From the NCBI RefSeq assembly GCF_916619195.1, contig NZ_CAKAKL010000012.1, positions 100,792 through 164,791 of the forward strand: a stretch of DNA of 64,000 nt. Direction: 5' to 3'. Origin of the DNA: Inquilinus sp. Marseille-Q2685. GTDB taxonomy: Bacteria; Pseudomonadota; Alphaproteobacteria; DSM-16000; Inquilinaceae. Positions 20,091 through 29,853 of the stretch are shown in pieces. The stretch's first letter is position 1. Every line of letters begins with the position of its first letter. The notes beneath the pieces were generated by a model that worked only from the letters and a program-made list of their open reading frames with translations, was not told where the DNA came from and ran no database searches. A program made the position numbers and the translations under genes.

Positions 20091-20935
20091 GCCGGCAGAC
20101 CGACCAGGCGGTCGAAGGCGTCGCGCACCTGCCGCCACACCGGCCCGGGCCGGCCGGAGCCGACCGCAGCGCCGTCCAGCCGCACGATCGGCGCCAGCTC
20201 CTTGGTCGTGCTGGTGATCCAGATCTCGTCGGCGGCGCGCAGTTCCGCCTCGGCCACGTCGCGCTCCTCGACCGCGATGCCGAGCCCGGCGGCCAGGCGG
20301 ATCGCGAGGCGGCGGTTGATGCCGTCGAGGATGCGGTGGTCTGCGACCGGCGTCGCCACCCGGCCGTCCCTGACGACGAAGACGTTGCTGGCGGCGCATT
20401 CGCTGACCAGGCCGTCGCGCAGCATCACCGTTTCCAGCGCCCCGGCCTCGGCCGCGTTCTGGGCGGCGAGGACGGAGGGCAGGAGCGCGATCGACTTGAT
20501 GTCGCAGCGCAGCCAGCGGATGTCGGGGGCCGAGACCAGGGCGAAGCCGTCCTCCAGCTGCGCCCGGCCGAGGCGCTTCAGCGTGCCGGCGAAGGCGAGG
20601 ATGCTGGCCTGGGCCGAAGCCGGAAAGGCGTGGCTGCGCTGGGCCGGGGCGCCGCGGGTGACCTGCATGTAGATGGTCGCGGCCGGGCGCGGCGCGGTCT
20701 CCGCCAGGCGCCGGAACACCGCGGCGAGCGCGGCGCGGTCGAGGCCCGGATCAATCCGGACGGCGGCGAGGCTGCGGGCCAGCCGGTCGAGATGGGCGTC
20801 CAGCTCGAAGATCCGGCCGTCATAGACCGCCACCACCTCGTAGACGCCGTCGGCGAAGAGGAAGCCGCGGTCCAGCGGCGAGACCTTGACCTCGTCGAGG
20901 GGGAGATAGGAACCGTTCCAGTAGGCGAGAGTCAT
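20087..20935 (-). CDS. dat: D-amino-acid transaminase (Dat type), PLP class IV
   Basis: 282-residue fold-type IV aminotransferase. The start [20 protein letters not shown] and [16 protein letters not shown] are D-alanine-transaminase-like, the PLP lysine is in [14 protein letters not shown] and the phosphate-binding strand contains [11 protein letters not shown]. It would convert D-alanine or other D-amino acids to 2-oxo acids using 2-oxoglutarate. Branched-chain aminotransferase IlvE is the nearest alternative, but the short length and D-aminopeptidase neighbour favour Dat. Its ends overlap both neighbours by four bases. Confidence 0.88.
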
Positions 20936-21849
20936 CGTCGGCGTTCCGGGGCAAGAGGGCGGGGACGCCGGACGGCGGTCGGGGCGTCCTCGACGAGAAG
21001 GTAGGGCCTGATCTCCTCGATCAGCTCGGCCGCGCCGGCGACCGTGCCGCGGCGCCGGGCGATGGCGCCGGCCAGCGCCTCTGCCACCGCCATCACCGCG
21101 ATCGAGGAGCCGTGCAGCACGTCGTGCTCGGCCGGGCCGAACAGGGCGGCGTCGCTGTCGGGCACCAGCGGCGACGCCGGGCCGTCGGTCAGCGCCAGCA
21201 CCCGCAGGCCGCGCGCCTTGGCCTGGCGCAGCAGGTCGATGGTGGCGCGGGAATAGCGCGGCACCGAGATCGGGACCAGCAGGTCGCCCTCGCCGAAGCG
21301 GAGGAGCTGGCGGACCATGCGCTCGGTCCCGCCGGTTCCGTCCAGCACCTCGACCGAGGGGCAGTAGGGCAGCAGCAGCTCCGCCAGGAACCGCGCGATG
21401 ACCGCGCTGATGCCGAGGCCGAGCGGCACCACCCGGCTTGCGCCCAGCACCAGCTCAACGGCGCGGGCGCATCCGTCCTCGGTCAACAGCCCGGCGGCCT
21501 GGCCGAGATTGGCCGACACCCTGTCGAGCGATCCGCGCAGCACGGCATGGGCGGAGTCGGCCCCCTGCTGCGTCGCCCGCAGCTTCTCGACCGGGGCCAG
21601 CGCGCGCTGGAACTGCTGCAGCAGCTCGGACCGGAACTCGGGGAAGCCGCCGAAGCCGAGACGGTGGGCGAAGCGGTTGGCGGTGGCGACCGAGACGGAC
21701 GCGGCGCCGGCCAGCTCCTCGATCCCCATCGTCGCCGCACGGAACGGGTGCGCCAGGACGAAATCCGCCAACCGCCGATGCGCCGGGGAGAGCGCGTCGA
21801 CGCTCTGCGCCAGCCGGTTCATCAGGGTCTGCGGCGAGTCCTGGGGCAT
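20932..21849 (-). CDS. RpiR/MurR-family transcriptional regulator
   Basis: 305 residues: an N-terminal RpiR helix-turn-helix (LSPAHRRLADFVL, SVSVATANRFAHRLGFGGFP) and a C-terminal SIS phosphosugar-binding domain (VVPLGLGISAVIARFLAELL, LVPISVPRYSRATIDLLRQA). ATG 21849 starts at the usual family position but lacks a good ribosome-binding site; ATG 21915 has AGAGGTG directly upstream and would add 22 residues. As first gene of the peptide operon it is the likely local regulator. MurR in E. coli senses MurNAc-6-phosphate, so a cell-wall-derived effector is plausible here. Confidence 0.85.
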   Translation of the reverse strand: MPQDSPQTLMNRLAQSVDALSPAHRRLADFVLAHPFRAATMGIEELAGAASVSVATANRFAHRLGFGGFPEFRSELLQQFQRALAPVEKLRATQQGADSAHAVLRGSLDRVSANLGQAAGLLTEDGCARAVELVLGASRVVPLGLGISAVIARFLAELLLPYCPSVEVLDGTGGTERMVRQLLRFGEGDLLVPISVPRYSRATIDLLRQAKARGLRVLALTDGPASPLVPDSDAALFGPAEHDVLHGSSIAVMAVAEALAGAIARRRGTVAGAAELIEEIRPYLLVEDAPTAVRRPRPLAPERRR

Positions 21850-21920
21850 GCAGCGAGGGGCAAGGAACGGATGAAAAGCCGCCGGGCGGCGGATGAAAAT
21901 TCTTCTGTCATTCACCTCTC

Positions 21921-21944
21921 GATATGTAAAGTTTTTTTCATATC
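21921..21944. promoter_or_regulatory. Candidate operator upstream of the RpiR gene
   Basis: Inverted repeat GATATGTAAA / TTTTCATATC (21921-21930 and 21935-21944), nine of ten positions pairing around a four-base GTTT spacer, in an AT-rich pocket about 70 bases before the RpiR start. RpiR-type regulators often bind such AT-rich dyads in front of their own operon. The binding protein is an inference. Confidence 0.5.
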
Positions 21945-22015
21945 CGATTGATGCAGGTGCCTGTGCGCAGGCGGGTCGCTGCGTTGCGATATCGCAGTCG
22001 CGAAATAATCATTCG

Positions 22016-22043
22016 TTGACGACAGATATCAGATAACTAACAT
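22016..22043 (+). promoter_or_regulatory. Candidate sigma-70 promoter for the aldolase operon
   Basis: TTGACG at 22016-22021 and TAACAT at 22038-22043 with a 16-base spacer. A transcript starting near 22050 would exclude the ATG at 22042 and support ATG 22111 for the aldolase. A 12-base perfect palindrome, TGCGATATCGCA, lies just upstream at 21985-21996 and could be an operator. Confidence 0.45.
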
Positions 22044-22110
22044 GCGAATCGTCAGCGCATCTCCCATCGCCAGCCGTCCCCTCCCGCAACCAACCGGTGA
22101 GCCACAGGCC

Positions 22111-22899
22111 ATGGCCAGACTCTCCTTCGGTGATCGCGGCATCGTCATCGCCATGGACCACGCCCGCACGCTCGGGGTGGTGCCGGGGCTCGAGGACCCC
22201 GGCGCGGTGCTGGACCGCGTGATCGCGGCCGGGGCCGACGCGATCATGACCTCCTACGGCGTGATCAAGCACTATCGCGACAGGCTTCTGGGCCGGCTGC
22301 CGGTCTATCTGCGGCTGGACGGCGGCCCCAGCATCACTCGCGAGGACTGGCTGCGCTATACCGAGTGGAGCCTGCTGCACACGGTGGAGGACGCCCGCCG
22401 GCTGGGCGTCGACGGCGTCTGTGTCATGGGCTTCATGGGCGGCGCGGTCGAGATGCGGACCTACGACATCGTCGCCCGGGTGGTCGGCGACTGCGCCGCC
22501 GACGGGCTGCCGGTGATGGTCGAGGCGCTGCCCTGCCCGGCCGAACGCATCCCCAACCCGCTCGACCCCGGCGCCATGGCCTCGGCCTCGCGCATCGCCT
22601 TCGAGCTCGGCGCCGACATCGTCAAGACCTACTACACCGGCTCGGTCGACGGCTTCCGCCGGGTGACCTCCAGCTGCCCCGCCCCGGTGCTGATCGCCGG
22701 CGGGGTGAAGATGGAGACGGTGCGCGACGCGCTGGCGGTAGTGCACGGATCGGTCCAGGCCGGCGGTCGCGGCGTCGTGTTCGGCCGCAACATCTGGCAG
22801 GCGCCGGACCCGGCGGCGGTGGTGCGCGCGCTGGCGGCGATCATCCATCGCGGCCAGGGCGTCGACGAGGCGATGGCCGCCGGCGGCCTGGCCGGCTGA
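22111..22899 (+). CDS. Class I aldolase, DhnA/LsrF family
   Basis: 262-residue TIM-barrel aldolase of the DeoC/DhnA/LsrF superfamily. The start RGIVIAMDHARTLGV matches family members, and the Schiff-base lysine is expected in GADIVKTYYTGS; VLIAGGVKM and the C-terminal GVVFGRNIWQ phosphate-binding region are also present. Members act on phosphorylated ketoses (fructose-1,6-bisphosphate) or on AI-2 breakdown products. It is followed 23 bases later by an FGGY kinase, so I infer cleavage of a ketose phosphate formed by that kinase. The start at 22042 in the same frame is less likely because the putative promoter overlaps it. Confidence 0.85.
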   Translation: MARLSFGDRGIVIAMDHARTLGVVPGLEDPGAVLDRVIAAGADAIMTSYGVIKHYRDRLLGRLPVYLRLDGGPSITREDWLRYTEWSLLHTVEDARRLGVDGVCVMGFMGGAVEMRTYDIVARVVGDCAADGLPVMVEALPCPAERIPNPLDPGAMASASRIAFELGADIVKTYYTGSVDGFRRVTSSCPAPVLIAGGVKMETVRDALAVVHGSVQAGGRGVVFGRNIWQAPDPAAVVRALAAIIHRGQGVDEAMAAGGLAG

Positions 22900-22922
22900 A
22901 GACCAGCACTGCGGGGCCGGAG

Positions 22923-24473
22923 ATGGCGACGCGCTTCGATCCGCCCTTCCTGATCGGCATCGATGTCGGCACCCGGTCGGTCCGCGCCATCGCCTTCGAT
23001 GCGCGCGGCCGCCGGGCGGCGCAGGCGGCGCGGCCGACCCCGGCGCGGATGATCGGCGGCGGCCGCGGCGAGTACGATCCCGACAGGCTGTTCGCCACCG
23101 TGACCGACTGCCTGGCCGAGGTGGCGCGCTCTCTCGCCGGCGGGCCGGTCGCCGGCCTCGCGGTCGGCAGCGTCGGCGAGAGCTGCGTGCTGCTCGGCGA
23201 CAGCGGCCGGTCGCTGGCGCCGTCGCTGGTCTGGTTCGACCGGCGCACCGAGGCGGCGGCGCGGGAGCTGGCCGAGACGATCGGCCCGGACCGGATCTTC
23301 CAGATCACCGGCATCGCCATCGACCCGACGCTGACGCTGTGCAAGCTGGCCTGGATGCGGGCGCATTGGCCGGAGGCGATGGGCCGCGCCCGCCGGGTGC
23401 TGAACATCGCCGACTGGATCGCCTTCCGCCTGACCGGCGTGGCCGCGACCGAGCCGACCCTGGCCTCGCGCACCCTGTGCTTCGACATCCATGAGCGCCG
23501 CTGGTCGGAGGAGCTGCTGGGCCTCGCCGGGCTCGACCCCGCCCTGCTGCCGCCGGTCATGGCCTCCGGCACCGCGCTCGGCCCGGTGCGGCCGGAGGTG
23601 CTGGCGGAGGCCGGCCTGGCCGGCCGGCCGCTGGTCGCCACCGGCGGGCACGACCATCTCTGCGGCTCCTACGCCGCCGGGATCACCCGGCCGGGCATGC
23701 TGCTGGACAGCCTGGGCACGGCCGAGGCGGTGCTGCTGGCGACGGCCTTCCCGCTGCTCGACCCGGCGGTGATGCGGCGCGGCTTCGTCCAGGGCGCGAT
23801 CGAGACCCACCGCCCGCTCTCCTATCTCGGCGGCGGCATCAACAGCTCCGGCGGGGCGGTGGAATGGTTCCGGGCCCTGACCGGCCAGGCCGCCCATGAG
23901 GCGCTGATCGCCGAGGCCCGGGCGGTCGAGCCCGGCAGCCAGGGCGTGGTGTTCCTGCCGCATCTGGTCTACAGCCCGCCGCCCGCCCCGGACACCAGCG
24001 CGCGCGGCGCCTTCATCGGCCTGACCGCCCATGCCGACCGCGGCGCCCTGTTCCGGGCGGTGCTGGAGGGGCTCGCCATGCAGGCGCGGCTGATGGTCGA
24101 CGCCATGGCGGCGCTGCCGGGGATCACCCCGCCGACCGAGATCCGGGCGATCGGCGGCAGCTCGCGCAACGCCCTGTTCCTCGAGATCAAGGCCAATGTC
24201 TATGGCCGCCCGGTGACGGTGGTGGACGAGCCCGAGGCCACGGCGCTGGGCGCGGCGCTGCTGGGCGGCGTCGCCGCCGGGCTGTGGCCGGATCTCGACG
24301 CCGCCCTCGCCGCGATCGAGCAGCGGCACCACACGGTGGATCCCGATCCCGTCCTCGCCGGACGCTACGACGCGCTGCACCGGTCGGTGTTCGAGCGGCT
24401 GCATGCGACGCTGACACCGCTGAACCAGGCCCTGGCCGGCTTCGACCGCAAGGCCGAGCTGGTCCCGGCCTGA
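22923..24473 (+). CDS. FGGY-family carbohydrate kinase
   Basis: 516-residue sugar kinase with the two actin-like domains. The N-terminal phosphate loop is GIDVGTRSVRAIAFD, the catalytic Asp is in ATGGHDHLCGS, and the C-terminal FGGY region contains IRAIGGSSRNALFLEI and ATALGAALLGG. Members phosphorylate pentuloses, hexuloses, glycerol or AI-2; specificity cannot be read reliably here. Neighbouring aldolase and importer suggest a ketose. It starts in the same transcript as the aldolase. Confidence 0.9.
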   Translation: MATRFDPPFLIGIDVGTRSVRAIAFDARGRRAAQAARPTPARMIGGGRGEYDPDRLFATVTDCLAEVARSLAGGPVAGLAVGSVGESCVLLGDSGRSLAPSLVWFDRRTEAAARELAETIGPDRIFQITGIAIDPTLTLCKLAWMRAHWPEAMGRARRVLNIADWIAFRLTGVAATEPTLASRTLCFDIHERRWSEELLGLAGLDPALLPPVMASGTALGPVRPEVLAEAGLAGRPLVATGGHDHLCGSYAAGITRPGMLLDSLGTAEAVLLATAFPLLDPAVMRRGFVQGAIETHRPLSYLGGGINSSGGAVEWFRALTGQAAHEALIAEARAVEPGSQGVVFLPHLVYSPPPAPDTSARGAFIGLTAHADRGALFRAVLEGLAMQARLMVDAMAALPGITPPTEIRAIGGSSRNALFLEIKANVYGRPVTVVDEPEATALGAALLGGVAAGLWPDLDAALAAIEQRHHTVDPDPVLAGRYDALHRSVFERLHATLTPLNQALAGFDRKAELVPA

Positions 24474-24538
24474 CCCCGCGCCGGAGGGCCGGCGCCAACG
24501 ACGAAGAGAGAAGAACAACCAGACAGATGGAGGAAACG

Positions 24539-25528
24539 ATGGAACGGCGCTTGTTCATGTCCCTTCTGGGCGCCTCGGCCGCGCTCGCCGGCACCGCCGC
24601 GGCGGTCACCCCGGCCAAGGCCCAGGGCAAGAGCTTCAGGATCGCCCTCGTCCCCGGCCTGACGACCGACGCCTTCTACATCACCATGCGCCGCGGCGCC
24701 GAGGCGGCGTGCAAGGCGGTCGGCTGCGAGCTGGTGTTCCAGGGCGCGCCCGAGTTCAACGCCGTGCTGCAGGTGCCGGTGCTGGACGCGGTGATCGCGC
24801 GCAAGCCCGACGCGCTGCTGGTCGCGCCGACCGACAAGACCCAGCTGATCGAGCCGCTGCGCAAGGCGGCCGATGCCGGCGTCCCGGTCTTCACCGTCGA
24901 CACCTTCATCGGCACCGGCGTCTACCAGGCCGGCGAGGGCAATGCAGACTTCCCGCTGTCCTACATCGCCTCGGACAACATCCTGGGCGGCCGCATCGCG
25001 GCGCGGGCGCTGGCCCGGTCGATCGGCGGCAAGGGCAAGGTCTACGTCTCCAACGTCAAGCCCGGCATCTCCACCACCGACCAGCGCGAGGAGGGGTTCA
25101 AGGACGAGATCAAGGCCCATTCCGGCATCGAGGTGCTGGAGACGCAGTTCAACGACGACGACGCCAACAAGGCAGCGTCGCAGCTGCAGGCGGTGCTGGC
25201 CCGCAACCCGGACCTGGCCGGCGTGTTCGGCGCCAACCTGTTCTCCGCCCTCGGCGCCGCCAACGGCGTCAAGCAGGCGGGCAAGGCCGGCGCGGTCAAG
25301 GTCGCGGCCTTCGACGCGCCGCAGTCGATCGTCGAGGATCTGAAGAACGGCACGGTCGACATCGCCATCGCCCAGCACCCGGCCGAGATCGGCTGGTTCG
25401 GCGTGATCAGCGCCTTCGCCCACCTGACCGAGCAGTCGGTGCCGACCGCGATCGGCACCGGCTTCACCGTGATGGACAAGGCGAATGTCGACGACCCGAA
25501 GGTCGCGAAGTTCCTCTACACCGGCTGA
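24539..25528 (+). CDS. ABC sugar-binding protein, Rbs/Frc type
   Basis: 329-residue periplasmic-binding-protein type I family member (CUT2 class). Sec or weak Tat-like signal: ERRLFMSLLGASAALAG to AKAQGK. The core pattern RIALVPGLTTDAFYITMRRG, DALLVAPTDKTQL and VPVFTVDTFI is typical of ribose/fructose-binding proteins. ATG 24539 is preferred to 24527 because GGAGG lies four to eight bases before it. A perfect hairpin separates it from the permease gene, as often seen after binding-protein genes. Confidence 0.9.
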   Translation: MERRLFMSLLGASAALAGTAAAVTPAKAQGKSFRIALVPGLTTDAFYITMRRGAEAACKAVGCELVFQGAPEFNAVLQVPVLDAVIARKPDALLVAPTDKTQLIEPLRKAADAGVPVFTVDTFIGTGVYQAGEGNADFPLSYIASDNILGGRIAARALARSIGGKGKVYVSNVKPGISTTDQREEGFKDEIKAHSGIEVLETQFNDDDANKAASQLQAVLARNPDLAGVFGANLFSALGAANGVKQAGKAGAVKVAAFDAPQSIVEDLKNGTVDIAIAQHPAEIGWFGVISAFAHLTEQSVPTAIGTGFTVMDKANVDDPKVAKFLYTG

Positions 25529-25541
25529 TGCCGGCCCGTAG

Positions 25542-25566
25542 CGGGCCGCCGGAGGACGGCGGCCCG
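25542..25566 (+). promoter_or_regulatory. Intercistronic hairpin after the binding-protein gene
   Basis: Perfect 10-base stem CGGGCCGCCG (25542-25551) and CGGCGGCCCG (25557-25566) with loop GAGGA, followed by CCTTTCC. It probably stabilises the upstream mRNA segment and reduces read-through into the permease gene. A smaller overlapping dyad at 25533-25547 could compete with it. Confidence 0.65.
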
Positions 25567-25593
25567 GCCTTTCCGACCAGGAGCCGGTGCCCC

Positions 25594-26620
25594 ATGTCGA
25601 TCTCCTCGATCCCCTCCCCGACCACGAGCAGCAGCCGGGCCTTCCTCCTCCGGGTGGCGGAGCTGCGGGCCTGGCTGTTCCTGGTCCTGCTGGTCGTCTT
25701 CTTCGAGGCCTGGGCCCGGATCGTCTACGACACGACCTTCATCCTGAACCCGTACAACCTGCAGTCGATCGGCATCTTCGCGGTGGCGCCGCTGCTGCTG
25801 GCGATGGGCCAGACCTTCGTCATCATCTCGGCCGGAATCGACCTGTCGGTCGGCTTCACCATGGGGCTGGCCTCGGTGGTCGCGGCCCATGCCGCCAATC
25901 TCGGGCCGGCGATCGGCCTCGGGCCCGTGCCGGCGATGCTGCTGGGCCTCCTCGCCGGCGTGGCGGTCGCCTTCGTGCCCGGGCTGGTGAATGGCGGGCT
26001 GATCGCGCATCTGAGGGTGCCGCCCTTCATCGGCACGCTCGGCATGTACGGCGTCGCCCGCGGCACCGCCTTCCTGATCGCCGGCGGCACCACCGTGCCG
26101 GTGGCCAATGCCTGGTTCGCCACCATCGGCAACGGCCGCGTCGCCGGCATCCCGACCGTGGTGCTGATCACCGCGGTCGCGGCGCTGGCGATGCACTACC
26201 TGCTGTCGCAGACCCGCTTCGGCCAGCACACCTATGCCATCGGCGCCAACCGCAACGCGGCGCTGCGGGCCGGGATCGACGTGCGCCGCCACGCCATCCG
26301 CCTGTACCTGCTGTCGGCGGTCTGCGCCGGCCTCGCCGGATCGCTCTACGCCGCCCGCTTCAACGCCGGCGCGGCCCAGGCGGGCGAGCCGCTGCTGCTG
26401 GATTCGATCGCCGCGGTGGTGATCGGCGGCGCCAGCCTGTTCGGCGGGTCGGGCACGATCGGCGGCACCATCGCCGGCGCCCTGGTGATCGCCGTGATCC
26501 AGTACGGGCTGGTCTTCATCGACGTCGAGCCGTTCTGGCAGTTCGTGGCGGTCGGCGTCGTCATCATCATCTCGGGGCTGGTGGACCAGAGCCAGCGCCG
26601 GCTGGCGCGGGGGCGGCAGG

Positions 26621-26628
<8 letters not shown>
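25594..26628 (+). CDS. ABC sugar permease, RbsC/FrcC type
   Basis: 344-residue CUT2 permease with about eight to ten hydrophobic segments. Conserved parts are LLAMGQTFVIISAGIDLSVG, PPFIGTLGMYGVARGTA, the YAIGANRNAALRAGIDVRRH docking region and IAAVVIGGASLFGGSGTIGG. The start follows CCAGGAG by about ten bases. It overlaps the ATPase gene by eight bases. Confidence 0.92.
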
Positions 26629-27376
<748 letters not shown>

Positions 27377-27381
27377 TCCGC

Positions 27382-28065
27382 TCACGGCCCATTGAGGTCG
27401 GCGACGATGTCGAAATGGGCGACCATCAGGGCGCGGGCGCGGTCGGGGTCGCGGGCGCGCACCGCCTCGGCCAGCTCGATATGGCAGCGCAGGGCGCGCT
27501 GGGTGGTGGCGAGGTCGCGCTTCAGCTTGGCGTTGCGCATGGTCTCGCGCGTCGAGGCCTCGAGCGCCTCGAGCAGATGGGCCAGGAGGCGCTGGCCGGC
27601 GATCGCGGCGAGGCGGCGGTGGAACAGGAGGTCGGCCTCGACCCAGGGGTCGATGGTGCGGATCTCCGACGCCATCTGCTCGACCGCCTCGATCAGCCCG
27701 GCGACCTCATCGGCGCTGGCGCGGGCGGCGGCCAGGCCGGCGACCTCGATCTCGACCGCCCGGCGCAGGGCCGAGAACTCGGCCGGGGCGATGCCGTAGG
27801 CGCGGGCCAGCGTCGCGAACAGGCCGGCGACGGCGCCGCCCGACAGCGGCTGCACCACGGTCTGCCGGCCGTGGCGGATGGCGACGACGCCCTGCACCGC
27901 CAGCCGCGCCATGGCCTCGCGCACCACCGGCTTGGACACGGCGAAGCGCCCGGCCAGCGCCGCCTCCGGCGCCAGCGGCTCGCCCGGGTTCAGCCGGCCG
28001 GCGGCGATGTCGTCGAGGATGCCGTCGACGACCGAGGCGGCGAGGCGGTCGAGGCTGCGCCCCAT
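27382..28065 (-). CDS. GntR-family regulator, FadR subfamily
   Basis: 227 residues: N-terminal winged helix (VVDGILDDIAAGRLNPGEPL, FAVSKPVVREAMARLAVQGV) and an all-helical FCD ligand domain (RRAVEIEVAGLAAARAS, DLLFHRRLAAIAGQRLLAHL). It is convergent with the sugar importer genes, ending five bases from them, so it likely regulates that operon. It is divergent from the cupredoxin-like gene; the gap holds an 11-base C tract (28101-28111) and a TTGGACCAA dyad (28157-28165) that could be an operator. Confidence 0.88.
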   Translation of the reverse strand: MGRSLDRLAASVVDGILDDIAAGRLNPGEPLAPEAALAGRFAVSKPVVREAMARLAVQGVVAIRHGRQTVVQPLSGGAVAGLFATLARAYGIAPAEFSALRRAVEIEVAGLAAARASADEVAGLIEAVEQMASEIRTIDPWVEADLLFHRRLAAIAGQRLLAHLLEALEASTRETMRNAKLKRDLATTQRALRCHIELAEAVRARDPDRARALMVAHFDIVADLNGP

Positions 28066-28270
28066 CTCAGCCGGCCCGTTCCGTTCCGCTGCGCCGCATG
28101 CCCCCCCCCCCGCCGATCGTCATCCCTGCGGCGAGCATACACCGCCCGCGCCCGGCTTGGACCAAAGGACAACGGACCTAGCGCGCGCGGCCCGCCATAC
28201 TCACCCGAACGGGCGGGTCCCGGGCGCCGTCGCGCGCCGCCGGGCCGCCGCACAGGGGAGGGAGCCCGAG

Positions 28271-28696
28271 ATGCGTGCACCGACGATCGCGGCGGCGGCC
28301 GCCCTGCTGCTGGCGCTCGGCACCGCCGGCCCCGCCGCGGCCCAAGCGGGGCTGACCACCCGCGCCACCACTCTGGAGCCGCTGAAGCTGTCCTCCGGCG
28401 TGCCCTTCCCGGAGAAGCCCTACGAGCTGGAGGCCGGCAAATACTACCGCTGGACGATCGAGGCCGACGGCACCGCCGAGCTGGCGATCGCGGCGCCGGA
28501 GTTCTTCCGCAACATCTGGATCAACGAGGTGGTGATCAACAAGATCGAGGTGCGGCCGCTGGGCCTCGATTCGATCGAGTTCGACGACGAGGGCAAGGCC
28601 ACCATCTCCTTCGTGCCGATCCGCCCCGGCACCTTCACCTTCCACGCCCCGGGCACCGAGGCCGAAGGCATGCGCGGGACGTTCGTGGTGAAGTAG
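28271..28696 (+). CDS. Exported cupredoxin-like protein lacking copper ligands
   Basis: 141 residues with a Sec signal (APTIAAAAALLLALGTAGPA, cut near AAQAG). The mature part is beta-rich and ends IRPGTFTFHAPGTEAEGMRGTFVVK, which has the cupredoxin C-terminal outline. However the usual Cys before the His and the upstream His of type 1 copper sites are missing, so copper binding is doubtful. Function unknown. It stands alone between the GntR gene and a block of palindromic repeats; GAGGGAGC upstream is a fair ribosome-binding site. Confidence 0.7.
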   Translation: MRAPTIAAAAALLLALGTAGPAAAQAGLTTRATTLEPLKLSSGVPFPEKPYELEAGKYYRWTIEADGTAELAIAAPEFFRNIWINEVVINKIEVRPLGLDSIEFDDEGKATISFVPIRPGTFTFHAPGTEAEGMRGTFVVK

Positions 28697-28718
28697 ACAG
28701 CCCTTCCCGCAGCTGCCG

Positions 28719-28870
28719 CTCTCCTCCTCCCCTCGCGGGAGGAGGCAGGGGGGAAGGGGTTGCCGCAGCCAGACCGACGGCCCCTGATTCCGTCTCGTCC
28801 CCAAACCATTGGCGCGCGGACGCGCGCAGGCCCCTCCCCCTTGCCCCCTCCCGCAAGGGGAGGGGGAGAG
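28719..28870 (+). repeat. Palindromic intergenic repeat pair, family B
   Basis: Left unit CCTCCCCTCGCGGGAGGAGG and right unit CCCCCTCCCGCAAGGGGAGG flank about 110 bases, including a GCGCGCGGACGCGCGC segment that recurs next to the right unit of the copy at 30583-31053. Other copies: 39028-39137, 40302-40408, 50559-50712 and 52919-53085, plus a single unit at 32925-32952. Confidence 0.75.
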
Positions 28871-28913
28871 TGGAAGGCCGGGCAGGCTCGGGACGCGCCC
28901 GCAATGGGCAGTG

Positions 28914-29000
28914 CCGTCATCGCGAGCGCAGCGAAGCGATCCAGGGCGGCTCGAGACGGCCCCTGGATTGCTTCGTCGCTTCGCCTCCTCGCAATGACGG
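28914..29000 (+). repeat. Inverted repeat of the CGTCATCGCGAGCG type, family D
   Basis: CCGTCATCGCGAGCGCAGCG at the left and TCGCTTCGCCTCCTCGCAAT plus GACGG at the right form a long imperfect stem that includes AAGCGATCCAG and CTGGATTGCTT. It occurs only once in the window. Similar elements are common between genes in alphaproteobacteria. It lies 21 bases from the end of the next minus-strand gene and could end transcription from both sides. Confidence 0.7.
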
Positions 29001-29021
29001 TGTGGGGCCGTGCCACGACGG

Positions 29022-29693
29022 CTAGCTGCTGTCCGGCTTGGACGGCTCCGGCACGGGCCGGCCGGCGTCGGACGCGTCCGGCTCGGCGGACCAGCCGTCC
29101 ATCGGCTCGCGATCGGCGGCCTCGGCGCGCTCCGCCGGGGCCCGCGGCCCGGCGGCCGGCGGATCGAGGATCTCGTCCCAGCTGCGCGGCAGCCGGATCG
29201 GGTCCGGCGGGTGGCCGATCCTGCGGCACACCGCCTGCACGAACTCCGCCGCCGACAGCGTGTCCAGCTGCGCGTCCAGGATCTCGTCCTCGACCAGGCG
29301 CTCCCACGCCAGCGACTGCATGCGCTCGGCATCCAGACCCGCCTCCGGCCGCGCCGCCGCCGCGGCCACCATCCCGGCCGCGCGCTCCCGCCGCTCCCGC
29401 CGGCGCTGCTCCTCGCCCGACGCCGTGCGCTCGTCCCGCCGCGTCATGAAGCCGGTGCGGATCCGCTCGGTCAGGGCGATCGTCAGACGCAGCGAGCGCG
29501 TCAGCCGCGCCTGGATCGGCCCGAACTCCGACGGCGCCTCCGGGTCCGGATGCGCCCGCTCCTGCTGCCGCTCGGTCATCCGCTTGCAGCGCATGTCGAT
29601 CTCGGCCGCGTCGCGCAGCAGGCGCAGCGCCCAGCCCGTCCAGTTCATGTCGGGATCGGTCGGCCGGTCCGGTTCGGAATGCGCCTCATCCAT
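29022..29693 (-). CDS. Hypothetical protein, charged, alpha-helical
   Basis: 223 residues, not recognised. It is rich in Arg, Glu and Ala, with likely helices (MNWTGWALRLLRDAAEIDMR, RLTRSLRLTIALTERIRTGF) and a Pro/Glu/Ser-rich tail. No signal peptide, membrane segment, cysteine pattern or enzymatic motif is visible. Starts at 29693, 29702 or 29705 are possible and none has a clear ribosome-binding site. Codon use matches the GC-rich chromosome, and the frame stays open over its whole length, so it is probably real. It is divergent from the LuxR-type regulator, which it may accompany. Confidence 0.55.
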   Translation of the reverse strand: MDEAHSEPDRPTDPDMNWTGWALRLLRDAAEIDMRCKRMTERQQERAHPDPEAPSEFGPIQARLTRSLRLTIALTERIRTGFMTRRDERTASGEEQRRRERRERAAGMVAAAAARPEAGLDAERMQSLAWERLVEDEILDAQLDTLSAAEFVQAVCRRIGHPPDPIRLPRSWDEILDPPAAGPRAPAERAEAADREPMDGWSAEPDASDAGRPVPEPSKPDSS

Positions 29694-29853
29694 GGAACGC
29701 ATCATGAACACAAGTCGCGAATTAAGGCAATACCCCACCGTCCGCACGCGCCGGCGCGCCGCTTTGCCCCGGCGACTTGGTCGCAAGGACGACGGACAGA
29801 GGGGGGCCGGACGCGATAGCATCCGGCGGAACCCTTGACACCGTTCGCACCGG

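Noticed and set aside
27990..29449. Overlapping Arg/Pro-rich frames in the 28.7-29.4 kb repeat region
   Set aside because: They translate palindromic repeats and the antisense of the gene at 29022-29693; no conserved sequence pattern.
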